From Cyanobacteria bacterium FACHB-DQ100 (GTDB lineage Bacteria > Cyanobacteriota > Cyanobacteriia > Leptolyngbyales > Leptolyngbyaceae), in contig JACJNW010000042.1 in the NCBI GenBank assembly GCA_014695195.1, forward strand, positions 1 through 40,680: a stretch of 40,680 nucleotides of DNA, in the 5' to 3' direction. Below, in pieces: positions 26,795-35,229 of this stretch. A program made the position numbers and the translations under genes. Positions within the stretch are counted from its first letter, which is position 1. Each line of letters begins with the position of its first letter. The notes below the pieces were generated by a model, which did no database searches, was not told the origin of the DNA, and saw only the letters and a list, made by a program, of their open reading frames with translations.

Positions 26795-28861
26795 ATGATG
26801 GACGATTCTTGCTCTCAAACCGATGATTTCTATGAAACGCGCCCTAATTCCGAGGGTGAGAGCTGTGCAGAAGCTTCTAAAGTAAAGCCAACTAATTCCC
26901 AAATCCTGGAGCGCCTTCACCAAACAGAAGCTGCTCTACAAGAAAGTGAAGCGCGATTTAAGCGATTTGTTCAAGGCAGCCAGGACGGATTTTGGGACTG
27001 GGATGTTGTACGTGATCGCTGGTACGTCTCCGATCGCTGGAAGCAACTGCGCGGAATTGCCCCCGATGCCACCATCGCAGATACTGTTACTACTTGGTAC
27101 GAATCTACACATCCAGACGAGCGCGATCGCGTTTTAGACGGATTTCGGCACTATGTTGCTCAGGGATCAGGACAGTACAGCGAAGAATATCGGATCGTAC
27201 AGCCAGACGGAACGATCATTTGGGTGCTCGATCGGGGTCAGGCGACTTGGGATGAAACTGGACGTGCAATTCGAGTCACCGGATCACAAACGGATATCAC
27301 AAAACTAAAACGCACAGAAGAAGCGTTAGAAGAAAGTCAGTTGATCTATAAAACGCTGGCGGACACAATGCCGCAAATGTTTTGGATCACACAAGGCAAT
27401 GGCTATCATGATTACTTTAATCAACGCTGGTATGATTACACCGGAACAAAGCCGGGAGAAACTGACGGCGAGGGCTGGCAAACCTGCCTTCACCCGGAAG
27501 ATGCTAAGAAAGCGGCTGTAACCTGGCAAGAATGCCTCAAAACGGGACAGCCTTATAACGTCGAATATCGCCTCCGATGCGCCAAAACTGGAGAATATCG
27601 CTGGCATCTCGGACAGGCGCTCCCCCTGCACGATTCAGACGGCGATATCGTCAGATGGTTTGGCTCTTGCACCGATATTCACGATCAGAAATTACTCATC
27701 GAAGAGCGAGACAGCGCCTTAGAACGAGAACGCGCCGCCCGACTTGAACAAGAAAAAGCCAACCGTACCAAAGACGAATTTCTCGCCGTCGTCTCACACG
27801 AACTGCGATCGCCCCTCAATCCGATCTTGGGCTGGATCAGACTGCTCAGAACCCGAAAAATGGGAGAAGCTCAAACTCAGCAAGCCCTTGAAACGATCGA
27901 GCGCAACGCCAAGCTGCAATCCCAACTGATCGAAGATCTGCTTGATGTGTCCAGAATTCTGCGTGGGAAATTGGCGCTGAAAATCACACCTGTCAATTTA
28001 GTCACGGTGATCGAATCGGCGATCGAAACCGTTCGCCTTTCTGCTCAAGCCAAAAATATTCAGATTCAAACCCGCGTCAACGCCAACCTCACTTATGTTT
28101 CCGGCGACTTTAATCGACTTCAACAAGTCGTCTGGAACCTGCTCTCGAATGCCGTAAAATTCACCCCGGACCACGGCACCATTACGATCGAGCTATGCGC
28201 CACCGACTCTACGATCAACATTAGGGTTCAGGACACCGGAAAAGGCATCGCACCCGAATTTTTACCGCACGTCTTCGAGCAATTTCGCCAAGCCGATAGC
28301 AGCATCACTCGGCAATTTGGCGGTTTAGGATTGGGTCTTGCGATCGTGCGTCATATTGTCGAGCGTCATCAGGGTCAAATCCGCGTCGAAAGTAGGGGCG
28401 AAAATCAAGGCGCAACCTTCATTGTGGAGCTACCGTTATTGAATACTCCTGTAAACTCTGCGATCGCCCCACTGGATCACACCCCCGACGAGCAGTTAAC
28501 CGGGCTATCGCTGCTGATTGTCGATGATGAAGCCGATGCCCGCGAACTGCTTGCCTTTTTGCTAGAGCAACAAGGTGCGATTGTCACGGCTACCAGTTCC
28601 GCCAAAGAAGCACAAGCGAAGCTAGCAAAGTTTCAGCCCGATCTTTTAATTAGCGACCTGGGCATGCCCGATGTCGATGGATTTCAACTGATTCGGCAAC
28701 TCCGGGCAGAAGGTCGATCGATTCGAGCGATCGCCGTGACTGCCTATGCGCGGGAAGAAGATCGTCAAGCGGCCCTCGCGGCTGGATTTCAGGCGCACGT
28801 CACTAAGCCGATCGAACCTGCGGAACTGTTCAAGGTAATCCGGGCAGCCGTGCAGAAATAG
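26795..28861 (+). CDS. Hybrid sensor histidine kinase, 2 PAS - HisKA - HATPase - REC
   Basis: The protein has 688 aa and no membrane segment. Two PAS domains of the PAS_3 type span about residues 55-170 and 183-300. HisKA has VVSHELRSPLNPILGW with the phospho-accepting His335. The ATP-binding boxes are NLLSNAVKFTP, DTGKGI and GGLGLGLAIV. The receiver (about 565-685) has LLISDLGMPDVDGF and a Lys in TKP. Its catalytic and receiver parts belong to the same subfamily as the three tandem kinases at 4.6-16.6 kb and the REC-flanked kinase at 21.8 kb, although it lies among housekeeping genes. It starts 76 bases after folC; of two adjacent ATG codons I list the first. Confidence 0.92.
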   Translation: MMDDSCSQTDDFYETRPNSEGESCAEASKVKPTNSQILERLHQTEAALQESEARFKRFVQGSQDGFWDWDVVRDRWYVSDRWKQLRGIAPDATIADTVTTWYESTHPDERDRVLDGFRHYVAQGSGQYSEEYRIVQPDGTIIWVLDRGQATWDETGRAIRVTGSQTDITKLKRTEEALEESQLIYKTLADTMPQMFWITQGNGYHDYFNQRWYDYTGTKPGETDGEGWQTCLHPEDAKKAAVTWQECLKTGQPYNVEYRLRCAKTGEYRWHLGQALPLHDSDGDIVRWFGSCTDIHDQKLLIEERDSALERERAARLEQEKANRTKDEFLAVVSHELRSPLNPILGWIRLLRTRKMGEAQTQQALETIERNAKLQSQLIEDLLDVSRILRGKLALKITPVNLVTVIESAIETVRLSAQAKNIQIQTRVNANLTYVSGDFNRLQQVVWNLLSNAVKFTPDHGTITIELCATDSTINIRVQDTGKGIAPEFLPHVFEQFRQADSSITRQFGGLGLGLAIVRHIVERHQGQIRVESRGENQGATFIVELPLLNTPVNSAIAPLDHTPDEQLTGLSLLIVDDEADARELLAFLLEQQGAIVTATSSAKEAQAKLAKFQPDLLISDLGMPDVDGFQLIRQLRAEGRSIRAIAVTAYAREEDRQAALAAGFQAHVTKPIEPAELFKVIRAAVQK

Positions 28862-28934
28862 CGGTGTCCCGACCAATATTCGGTACAATCTGATCTGCAC
28901 TGCTTGTGATTAGACCTATCCCTGATTAACCGCC

Positions 28935-30227
28935 ATGATCCACGAAATTTTCATGCCCGCTCTCAGTTCCACGATGACCGAAGGAAAAATCGTGTCCTGG
29001 GTCAAATCTCCGGGCGACAAAGTTGAAAAAGGCGAAACCGTCGTGGTGGTGGAATCGGACAAAGCCGACATGGATGTCGAGTCGTTTTACGAAGGCTATC
29101 TCGCCACGATCGTCACCCAAGCAGGTGAATCCGCGCCCGTTGGCAGCGCGATCGCGCTGCTTGCTGAAACCGAAGCCGAAATCGAACTTGCCAAACAGCA
29201 AGCCGCCTCAGTTTCCGCTCCGGCTGCTGCGCCTGCGCCTGCGCCCGCACCTGTTGCTGTTGCCGCCTCGACCAACGGCAGCAGCACCGCCGCCAAAAAC
29301 GGTAGAACGATCGCCTCTCCCCGCGCCCGCAAACTTGCCAAGGATCTCAAAGTTGATCTAGCGACGATCGCGGGTTCTGGGCCTCACGGTCGCATTGTCG
29401 CGGAAGATGTCGAATCTGCTGCTGGAAAAACTCCAACACCCGCAGCAACTGTTGCAAAACCCGCTGCTCCAGCTCCTACGATTTCTGCTCCTGCTCCGGT
29501 TGCCGCAGTCGCTCCTGCACCTCGTCCCGCACCCGCTCCAACACCTGCACAGCCCGGACAAGTCCAGCCGATGACGACGCTGCAAGGTGCCGTTGTACGA
29601 AATATGATGGCAAGTTTGGAAGTTCCAGTCTTCCGCGCCGGTTACACCATTACGACAGATGCACTTGACAAGCTTTACAAGCAGGTGAAATCGAAAGGCG
29701 TAACGATGACTGCTCTACTGGCGAAAGCGGTTGCTGTAACGCTGCAAAAACATCCGCTGCTATATGCAAGCTACGTTGAAAATGGTATTCACTTTAATGG
29801 TTCGATTAATATCGCTGTTGCTGTTGCCATGGAAGATGGCGGATTAATCACACCGGTATTGAAGAATGCAAATCAGCAGGATCTCTACTCGCTGTCTCGC
29901 AGTTGGAAAGATTTGGTCGATCGTGCCCGCGCCAAACAACTCCAGCCTGACGAATATAGCTCTGGAACCTTCACCATCTCAAACTTAGGGATGTTTGGAG
30001 TCGATACATTCGATGCAATTTTGCCGCCGGGGCAGGGATCAATTCTGGCGATCGGAGCTTCCCGCGCCAATGTCGTCGCCACCGATGATGGAATGCTGGG
30101 CGTTCGTCGGCAAATGCAAGTCAACATTACTTGCGATCACCGAATTATTTACGGTGCTGATGCCGCAGCATTTCTGCGCGATTTAGCAAAACTGATTGAA
30201 ACCGATGCTCAATCCTTGACGTTGTAG
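28935..30227 (+). CDS. pdhC: Dihydrolipoamide acetyltransferase, E2 of the pyruvate dehydrogenase complex
   Basis: This enzyme transfers the acetyl group from its lipoyl arm to coenzyme A. In its 430 aa are a lipoyl domain (about residues 1-77) with the lipoylated Lys43 in ESDKADMD, an Ala/Pro-rich flexible linker, the E1/E3-binding domain (ASPRARKLAKDLKVDL ... GPHGRIVAEDV, about 117-157), a second Ala/Pro linker (about 160-210) and the catalytic domain. The active His402 is in TCDHRIIYGAD. The Tyr where many bacterial E2 proteins have Asp in HRxxDG is, to my knowledge, normal for the cyanobacterial and plastid type. It is followed by a strong intrinsic terminator. No other PDH subunit genes are adjacent. 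Confidence 0.95.
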   Translation: MIHEIFMPALSSTMTEGKIVSWVKSPGDKVEKGETVVVVESDKADMDVESFYEGYLATIVTQAGESAPVGSAIALLAETEAEIELAKQQAASVSAPAAAPAPAPAPVAVAASTNGSSTAAKNGRTIASPRARKLAKDLKVDLATIAGSGPHGRIVAEDVESAAGKTPTPAATVAKPAAPAPTISAPAPVAAVAPAPRPAPAPTPAQPGQVQPMTTLQGAVVRNMMASLEVPVFRAGYTITTDALDKLYKQVKSKGVTMTALLAKAVAVTLQKHPLLYASYVENGIHFNGSINIAVAVAMEDGGLITPVLKNANQQDLYSLSRSWKDLVDRARAKQLQPDEYSSGTFTISNLGMFGVDTFDAILPPGQGSILAIGASRANVVATDDGMLGVRRQMQVNITCDHRIIYGADAAAFLRDLAKLIETDAQSLTL

Positions 30228-30245
30228 AACCCTCGATCGTTGGTC

Positions 30246-30280
30246 AAACCTCCAGGCTCTCAAAGAGCCTGGAGGTTTTT
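30246..30280 (+). terminator. Intrinsic terminator after pdhC
   Basis: CCTCCAGGCTCT (30249-30260) pairs perfectly with AGAGCCTGGAGG (30264-30275) around a three-base loop. The stem can extend through AAA/TTT, and a run of T follows (30276-30280). It starts 18 bases after the pdhC stop codon. Confidence 0.92.
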
Positions 30281-30341
30281 GCTTGGGACAAAATCGGAGC
30301 GATCGCAGCCGATACCCAACCAATTTGTTAATGCTACAGAT

Positions 30342-30434
30342 TCTTTGCCCCCTAAATCCCCCAAAATGGGGGACTTTGAGAATTCAATCTTTCTTTGCCC
30401 CCTAAATCCCCCACTCGTGGGGGATTTAGGGGGC
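30342..30434. repeat. Two tandem copies of a CCCCCTAAATCCCCCA hairpin repeat
   Basis: The 22-base direct repeat containing TCTTTG followed by CCCCCTAAATCCCCCA starts at 30342 and again at 30392. Each copy continues into the complementary TGGGGGA. In the second copy the hairpin is nearly complete: 30397-30434 has a 17-bp perfect stem around CTCG. A third copy is at 35168. This is a dispersed intergenic repeat of the kind common in cyanobacterial genomes. An ORF of about 70 codons runs through it on each strand, but these are repeat artefacts. Confidence 0.85.
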
Positions 30435-30778
30435 TTGCAAGATCTGTAGGGATTAAAGATCAATTTGGTACGAGACAATCAGTCCGTGAACAACGCAGGT
30501 TAATTTTGCAGCTTATAGAATTATTCAAAAAATTCGCGGTAGACAAACTCTATTGAGTTGTTTTCCATGCAGCAATGCAGAGAAAAATGAAGTTTTTGTA
30601 AGGCAACCGTAATAAAACGGAAAAGATTCAAACAGGTTTACAGGAAATTACGGGGGTAATGAAGATTTTTTGTGATTAAATTACCCTTGGCTGGCTCCAT
30701 CGCCAAAGCGCAACGCTCTGCGGTGTGATGTCTGTTGGTTTGCATCTGCCCGCGCTCTTCACACACAAGGAGAAATGA
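30435..30778. promoter_or_regulatory. Upstream region of the M23 peptidase gene
   Basis: This is about 340 non-coding bases. An inverted repeat GGGTAAT...ATTACCC lies near 30655-30690, and a good ribosome site AAGGAGA ends six bases before the ATG at 30779. I looked for a ydaO-type (cyclic di-AMP) riboswitch, which can precede cell-wall peptidase genes, and could not recognise its conserved parts. Confidence 0.4.
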
Positions 30779-31426
30779 ATGAGGCAAGTATGGAGGTCAT
30801 TAATCACCCGATCGCGGTTCACGCTGAAACGGTTTTGCATCGTCATCAGTCTCGGATTTTTAGCAGCGATCGCTTTATCTTGGGGTCAACAAGGACTCTT
30901 AGCATTCGAGACCAATTTAATCGCAACTGGAAGTAGCTGGCAGGGCGCATCTTTCCCTGTAGAAAACTTTCAAGGCTACACCTCACCTTTTGGCTATCGG
31001 CTGTCGCCGGACGGCTCCTACAACCGCGAGTTTCATCGTGGTTTAGACATGGCAGCCCCGGAAGGCAGCTACATTCGTAACTGGTGGACAGGAAAAGTCG
31101 TTGAAGTTTCAGACGGTAGCGCCTGTGGTACATCGGTTGTAATCCGATCGGGTGACTGGGAGCATATTTACTGCCATATGCAAGGATCAGCAGGGCGTAA
31201 CGGTCAAGGCAAGTTTATTCGATCGGGCGATGTCCAAATCTATGAAGGTCAGACGGTGACAGCAGGACAGCGCATTGGACGAATCGGCATGACCGGACGC
31301 ACGACAGGCCCGCACTTGCACTGGGGACTGAAATACTCAAGCCAATGGGTTGATCCCGCGCTTGTTCTCCGGGCAATGTATGCTGAGCAAAGAACTGGAC
31401 AGCCCGTATCGAGCCGCCCAGAGTAG
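30779..31426 (+). CDS. M23-family (LytM-type) peptidase, secreted or membrane-anchored
   Basis: This is a zinc metallo-endopeptidase that probably cuts peptidoglycan cross-links in the periplasm. The protein has 215 aa. A basic N-terminus and a hydrophobic segment (about residues 19-43) act as signal peptide or anchor. The M23 domain follows (about 68-205) with the first zinc motif H86-x3-D90 in FHRGLDMA, HIYCHM, and the second motif His179-x-His181 in GPHLHWGL. All metal ligands expected for an active enzyme are present. The ribosome site AAGGAGA supports ATG 30779. The substrate is inferred from the family. Tail-to-tail with hslO. Confidence 0.9.
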   Translation: MRQVWRSLITRSRFTLKRFCIVISLGFLAAIALSWGQQGLLAFETNLIATGSSWQGASFPVENFQGYTSPFGYRLSPDGSYNREFHRGLDMAAPEGSYIRNWWTGKVVEVSDGSACGTSVVIRSGDWEHIYCHMQGSAGRNGQGKFIRSGDVQIYEGQTVTAGQRIGRIGMTGRTTGPHLHWGLKYSSQWVDPALVLRAMYAEQRTGQPVSSRPE

Positions 31427-31458
31427 TTGATCTTTTGTAGCTGATTTTTTTGCTGAAT

Positions 31459-32355
31459 TTAGTTTGCTTCTTTTAACTCATCGATCAACTGTTCTAGTTG
31501 GTCGATGTTTGCTTTGTAGACTTCGCCGCAGAAATGACAGGTTGCTTCTGCACCTTGATCGGTTTCAATCATGTCACGCAGTTCGGCTTCGCCCAGCAGT
31601 TTGAGCGCTCCCAGGACGCGATCGACCGAACAGCCGCAATGAAATCGTACCAACTGCGTGTCGGAAAAGAGCTGCAAGCCCATATCCCCTAGCAATTCCT
31701 CGAATATCATCGGCAGAGTTTTACCCGCTTGCAGCAAAGGCGTAAATCCTTGCAGCGTGGACAGTCTCGACTCTAGCAGCGCGACAAGTTCAGGATTTTC
31801 TGCGGCTTTCGGGAGAATTTGAATTAATAATCCCCCTGCCGCCTGCACACCACTCGGATCAACGAAAACTCCCAGAAACAAGGCAGAAGGGGTTTGCTCT
31901 GACGATGCCAGATAGTGAGTAATATCGTCGCCAATTTCGCCTGAAACGAGTTCTACGGTGCTGGAGTAGGGATAACCATAGCCGACATCTCGTACAACAT
32001 ACACATATCCATCGTTACCGACTGCACCGCCGACATCTAATTTTCCCTTCGCGTTGGCTGGCAATTCGACCTCTGGATTGTCCACATACCCGCGAACTGT
32101 TCCATCTGTGCCTGCATCGACCATCAATCCGCCCATGGGGCCATTGCCGCGAATGCGGATATTCACTCGTGACTCCGATCGCTTCATGCTCGATGCCAGC
32201 AACAATCCTGCCGACATTGCTCTGCCGAGTGCAGCGGTCGCAACATACGATAATTTGTGGCGCTGTCTTGCTTCTTCGCTGAGGCGGGTGGTAATCACCC
32301 CGACTGCCCGGATTCCACCCTCTGCGGCAGTTGCTCGAATTAACTGGTCAGCCAT
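31459..32355 (-). CDS. hslO: Redox-regulated molecular chaperone Hsp33
   Basis: Hsp33 is a cytoplasmic holdase that protects proteins during oxidative stress and is switched on by disulphide formation and zinc release. The protein has 298 aa, the normal length. The N-terminal core starts MADQLIRATAAEGGIRAVGV, includes RIRGNGPMGGLMVDAG, and the C-terminal zinc switch is intact: Cys240-x-Cys242 (HCGCSVDRV) and Cys273-x2-Cys276 (CHFCGE). It follows vipp1 on the same strand with 98 bases between, containing a small hairpin, so it may be transcribed separately. Confidence 0.95.
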   Translation of the reverse strand: MADQLIRATAAEGGIRAVGVITTRLSEEARQRHKLSYVATAALGRAMSAGLLLASSMKRSESRVNIRIRGNGPMGGLMVDAGTDGTVRGYVDNPEVELPANAKGKLDVGGAVGNDGYVYVVRDVGYGYPYSSTVELVSGEIGDDITHYLASSEQTPSALFLGVFVDPSGVQAAGGLLIQILPKAAENPELVALLESRLSTLQGFTPLLQAGKTLPMIFEELLGDMGLQLFSDTQLVRFHCGCSVDRVLGALKLLGEAELRDMIETDQGAEATCHFCGEVYKANIDQLEQLIDELKEAN

Positions 32356-32427
32356 GAAAAACCTTTTCGTTTCAATCTAGAGACTTTCTTTGATTGTAAC
32401 GATTTCTTATTAATAACGGGATGAAGC

Positions 32428-32444
32428 GGGGAGGAACTCTCCCC
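32428..32444 (-). terminator. Small GC hairpin after vipp1
   Basis: GGGGAG (32428-32433) and CTCCCC (32439-32444) form a six-base-pair stem with a five-base loop, ten bases beyond the vipp1 stop codon. There is no T run on the minus strand, so terminator activity is uncertain. Confidence 0.3.
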
Positions 32445-32453
32445 ACTCCCCAC

Positions 32454-33230
32454 CTAGAGATTGTCTAACTGCTTTTTGAGATCCTCTAACTCAGAATCGA
32501 TCGCTGTATCTTTCGGGGCTTGCGTGGCCTGAGGGGCTGCCGTTCCAGGTAGCGATTGCTGCGCTGGCTGTGAACCTGCTAGCATTTGCTGCTTCATTGC
32601 TTCGAGTTCGAGGTCAACATCACCAGACTCAAGCGCCCGGAATTGCGCTTCAAGGTCGGCTCCAGCCAGTTCACCTGCGGCTTGCGATCGTGCTTCGAGT
32701 TGCAGCACCTTGTCTTCCATCCGCTCGAATGCTGCCATTGCGGTGCTGGTTCCCATGTTGTTAACCATCCCTTGCAGTTGCTCTTGAGCCTTGGCTGCGC
32801 TGGCGCGGGCTTTGAGCATATCTTTTTTGGTCTTGGCTTCTGAGATCTTGCCTTCGAGGGCGATGAGGCTGCGCTTGAGGGTATCAACCTGACTAGATTG
32901 GGTATCGAGTTGAGTTTTGAGCGCGGTCGCAGTTTCAGTATGAGTTTTTCTGCGGGTGAGGGCTTCGCGGGCAAGATTTTCGTCGCCTTTTTGCAGGGCG
33001 AGTTGTGCCCGTTGTTGCCAATTGTTCGATTCCGTTTGAGCTTGATTATATTGTTGCTGGGTGCGTTTTTGCGAGGCGATCGCCTGCGCGACGGCTTGAC
33101 GAAGCTGCACCAAATCTTCCTGCATATCTTGGACAGCTTGCTCCAGAATCTTCTCTGGATCTTCTGCCTTGCTCACCATGTCATTCACGTTGGAGCGGAC
33201 AACGCGGCTGATGCGGTCAAATAATCCCAT
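32454..33230 (-). CDS. vipp1: Vipp1/IM30 (PspA family) thylakoid membrane maintenance protein
   Basis: This is an ESCRT-III-like membrane-remodelling protein needed for thylakoid biogenesis and membrane stress protection. The protein has 258 aa and is almost all helix: an amphipathic start MGLFDRISRVVRSNVNDMVS, then EDPEKILEQAVQDMQEDLVQLRQA and long coiled coils to about residue 215. The linker and the C-terminal helix DSELEDLKKQLDNL mark it as Vipp1 rather than plain PspA, which lacks this tail. The start agrees with the conserved MGLFDR. The gene is divergent from the GmhB-like gene, with about 220 bases between. No other psp genes are near. Confidence 0.92.
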   Translation of the reverse strand: MGLFDRISRVVRSNVNDMVSKAEDPEKILEQAVQDMQEDLVQLRQAVAQAIASQKRTQQQYNQAQTESNNWQQRAQLALQKGDENLAREALTRRKTHTETATALKTQLDTQSSQVDTLKRSLIALEGKISEAKTKKDMLKARASAAKAQEQLQGMVNNMGTSTAMAAFERMEDKVLQLEARSQAAGELAGADLEAQFRALESGDVDLELEAMKQQMLAGSQPAQQSLPGTAAPQATQAPKDTAIDSELEDLKKQLDNL

Positions 33231-33450
33231 AGTTCTTTCCTTCTGGCGTTTCTTAGAGTTGAAGTTGCCGTTGCTTTATACGTTAGCTCACACCGCTGAT
33301 GTTGCAGCACTTGCGTAGGGTTTAGCTCACTTTCCCGTAAAGTAGGGTCGGAGCCTCGGCAGATATGCAAATCGGACAGCCTCCTTTAGTTTAAAAACTT
33401 CAGGCGAAAATCGGTAGATTTCGCAGAATTTTTTTGGAGTCGTCGATCGT

Positions 33451-34002
33451 ATGTTTCCCGCTATTTTTCTTGACAAAGACGGAACGCTGATTCCGGATAT
33501 TCCTTACAATGTGGAACCAAGTAAGATTCAGTTAGCTGAGTTTGCACGATCGGCGTTGAGGCTTTTGCGCGATCGTGGATTCAAATTGATTGTGGTCTCG
33601 AATCAATCGGGAGTAGCGCGAGGTTATTTTCCTGAGTCTGCCTTGATCGGCGTTGAGCAGCGATTACAGGAATTACTAAACCCGATTGAGTTAGATGGAT
33701 TTTATTACTGTCCACATCATCCGCAGGGCACGATCGCCGAATATCGCCTTGAGTGTGAGTGTCGTAAACCCCGTGCTGGAATGTTGCTCAAGGCGGCACA
33801 GGAACATCAGATTGATTTAGCGCGATCGTGGATGATTGGCGATATTTTGAATGATGTGGAAGCCGGTCGAAGTGCGGGATGTCGGACGATTTTGATCGAC
33901 AACGGCAATGAGACGGAGTGGATTCTGAATGAATCGCGAACTCCTCATTTTAAGGTTGCTAACTTAGCCGAAGCCGCAGAAGTGATTGTTCAATCAATCT
34001 AG
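33451..34002 (+). CDS. gmhB: HAD-IIIA phosphatase, D-glycero-D-manno-heptose-1,7-bisphosphate phosphatase-like
   Basis: The protein has 183 aa. The catalytic motif FLDKDGTL gives the nucleophile Asp8 and acid/base Asp10, VVSNQSGVARG is motif 2, KPRAGML and MIGDILNDVEAG are motifs 3 and 4. A zinc loop with Cys87, His89, Cys102 and Cys104 (CPHH...CECRKP) is characteristic of GmhB and of the phosphatase part of HisB. GmhB removes the 7-... or 1-side phosphate during nucleotide-heptose synthesis for lipopolysaccharide; the exact substrate here is inferred. No other heptose genes are adjacent. It might instead be a histidinol-phosphatase-like enzyme. Confidence 0.75.
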   Translation: MFPAIFLDKDGTLIPDIPYNVEPSKIQLAEFARSALRLLRDRGFKLIVVSNQSGVARGYFPESALIGVEQRLQELLNPIELDGFYYCPHHPQGTIAEYRLECECRKPRAGMLLKAAQEHQIDLARSWMIGDILNDVEAGRSAGCRTILIDNGNETEWILNESRTPHFKVANLAEAAEVIVQSI

Positions 34003-34195
34003 TTTGCTCCGCATTTGTGCGTACTCCATGCGCTCAACTCGGCGGTTTAAATCTCTAAATTGTCGATTGATATCTCGCTCGCCGGGTGTGTTTGGTTGCG
34101 TCATTACTGAATTTCCGGCTGATTTTGCTAGATTAGCATTCCTTCATCTTGGGCAGAGAAGCTTTTATCATAAAAGAGTTCTGCTCAATGGTTTT

Positions 34196-35122
34196 ATGAA
34201 TATCGTCTGGCTTTTGTTGATGGTGTCGATCGTATTGGCACTGATCTATCTACTGAATCCGCGTCGGTATCAATCGGGCGATTCGGTTGCAACCGCTTAT
34301 GATGAATGGACTCAAGACGGCATTCTAGAGTTCTACTGGGGAGAACATATCCACCTCGGTCATTACGGCTCTCCGCCTCGGTCTAAAAACTTTCTCACAG
34401 CAAAATCAGACTTTGTGCATGAAATGGTGCGCTGGGGTGGATTAGACAAGCTTCCCGCTGGGACAACCGTTTTAGATGTAGGCTGTGGAATTGGGGGAAG
34501 TAGCCGGATTTTGGCAAGGGACTATGCCTTTGATGTGACGGGAATTACGATCAGTCCTGGACAAGTCAAACGAGCACAGGAACTCACGCCATCGGAACTT
34601 TCGGCAAAATTCCAGCAAGATGATGCGATGAATTTATCGTTCCCGGATGCCAGCTTTGAGGTGGTGTGGTGCATTGAAGCAGGCCCACATATGCCAGATA
34701 AAGCGGTATTTGCAAAAGAACTCATGCGAGTGCTTAAACCCGGTGGAATTCTGGTAGTTGCGGACTGGAATCAGCGAGACGCGAGAAAGCAGCCGCTCGT
34801 TTTGTGGGAGCGTTGGGTGATGCGCCAACTGCTGGATCAGTGGGCACATCCAGAGTTTGCCAGTATTGAAGGATTTGCAGAACAATTAGAGGCGACACAT
34901 TTGACGGATGGAGCGGTTCAGACGGCAGATTGGACAAGGGAAACGCTACCGTCTTGGCTAGATTCGATTTGGCAAGGAGTTGCACGTCCTCAAGGGTTAA
35001 TCCGCTTCGGAGTTCCTGGCTTGATCAAGTCCCTGCGAGAAGTGCCAACCCTGCTATTGATGCGATTAGCGTTTGGGGCGGGATTGTGTCGCTTTGGTAT
35101 GTTCCGCGCTGTGAGAAAGTGA
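34196..35122 (+). CDS. MPBQ/MSBQ-type methyltransferase (tocopherol and plastoquinone pathway)
   Basis: This SAM-dependent enzyme methylates 2-methyl-6-phytyl-benzoquinol in tocopherol synthesis and probably acts at the membrane. The protein has 308 aa from ATG 34196; the frame is open upstream, but that part has no conserved content. An N-terminal membrane helix (about residues 2-18) precedes YQSGDSVATAYDEWTQDGIL and YWGEHIHLGHYG. The SAM motif is VLDVGCGIGGSSRIL, followed by GITISPGQVKRAQEL, EAGPHMPDKAVFAKEL and VLKPGGILVVADWNQRD. The C-terminus AFGAGLCRFGMFRAVRK matches what I remember of Synechocystis sll0418. The gene stands 193 bases after the GmhB-like gene. Confidence 0.88.
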   Translation: MNIVWLLLMVSIVLALIYLLNPRRYQSGDSVATAYDEWTQDGILEFYWGEHIHLGHYGSPPRSKNFLTAKSDFVHEMVRWGGLDKLPAGTTVLDVGCGIGGSSRILARDYAFDVTGITISPGQVKRAQELTPSELSAKFQQDDAMNLSFPDASFEVVWCIEAGPHMPDKAVFAKELMRVLKPGGILVVADWNQRDARKQPLVLWERWVMRQLLDQWAHPEFASIEGFAEQLEATHLTDGAVQTADWTRETLPSWLDSIWQGVARPQGLIRFGVPGLIKSLREVPTLLLMRLAFGAGLCRFGMFRAVRK

Positions 35123-35167
35123 GCGATCGTTACAGATAAGTATTCGCTGCGATGCTGTATCCGGGGT

Positions 35168-35200
35168 GCCCCCTAAATCCCCCAGAATGGGGGACTTTGA
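35168..35200. repeat. Third copy of the CCCCCTAAATCCCCCA hairpin repeat
   Basis: GCCCCCTAAATCCCCCA followed by GAA and TGGGGGACTTTGA repeats the block at 30347-30379 with two base changes. It lies between the methyltransferase and the convergent zf-TFIIB gene. Confidence 0.85.
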
Positions 35201-35229
35201 AGGTTAAAACACCGCTCAAATTTTGGGAG

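Noticed and set aside
29096-29361. Alternative-frame ORFs in the pdhC linker region
   Set aside because: They are by-products of the GC-rich Ala/Pro repeat coding in the linker of the acetyltransferase.
30240-30478. Overlapping ORFs on both strands after pdhC
   Set aside because: They consist mostly of the terminator and the CCCCCTAAATCCCCCA repeats and do not look like proteins.
30640-30778. A ydaO-type cyclic di-AMP riboswitch before the M23 peptidase gene
   Set aside because: The location is suggestive, but I could not find the conserved core segments; only a simple inverted repeat is visible.
33986-34195. A 70-codon N-terminal extension of the methyltransferase
   Set aside because: The frame is open, but the family normally begins with the membrane helix right after ATG 34196, and the extension would overlap the end of the GmhB-like gene.
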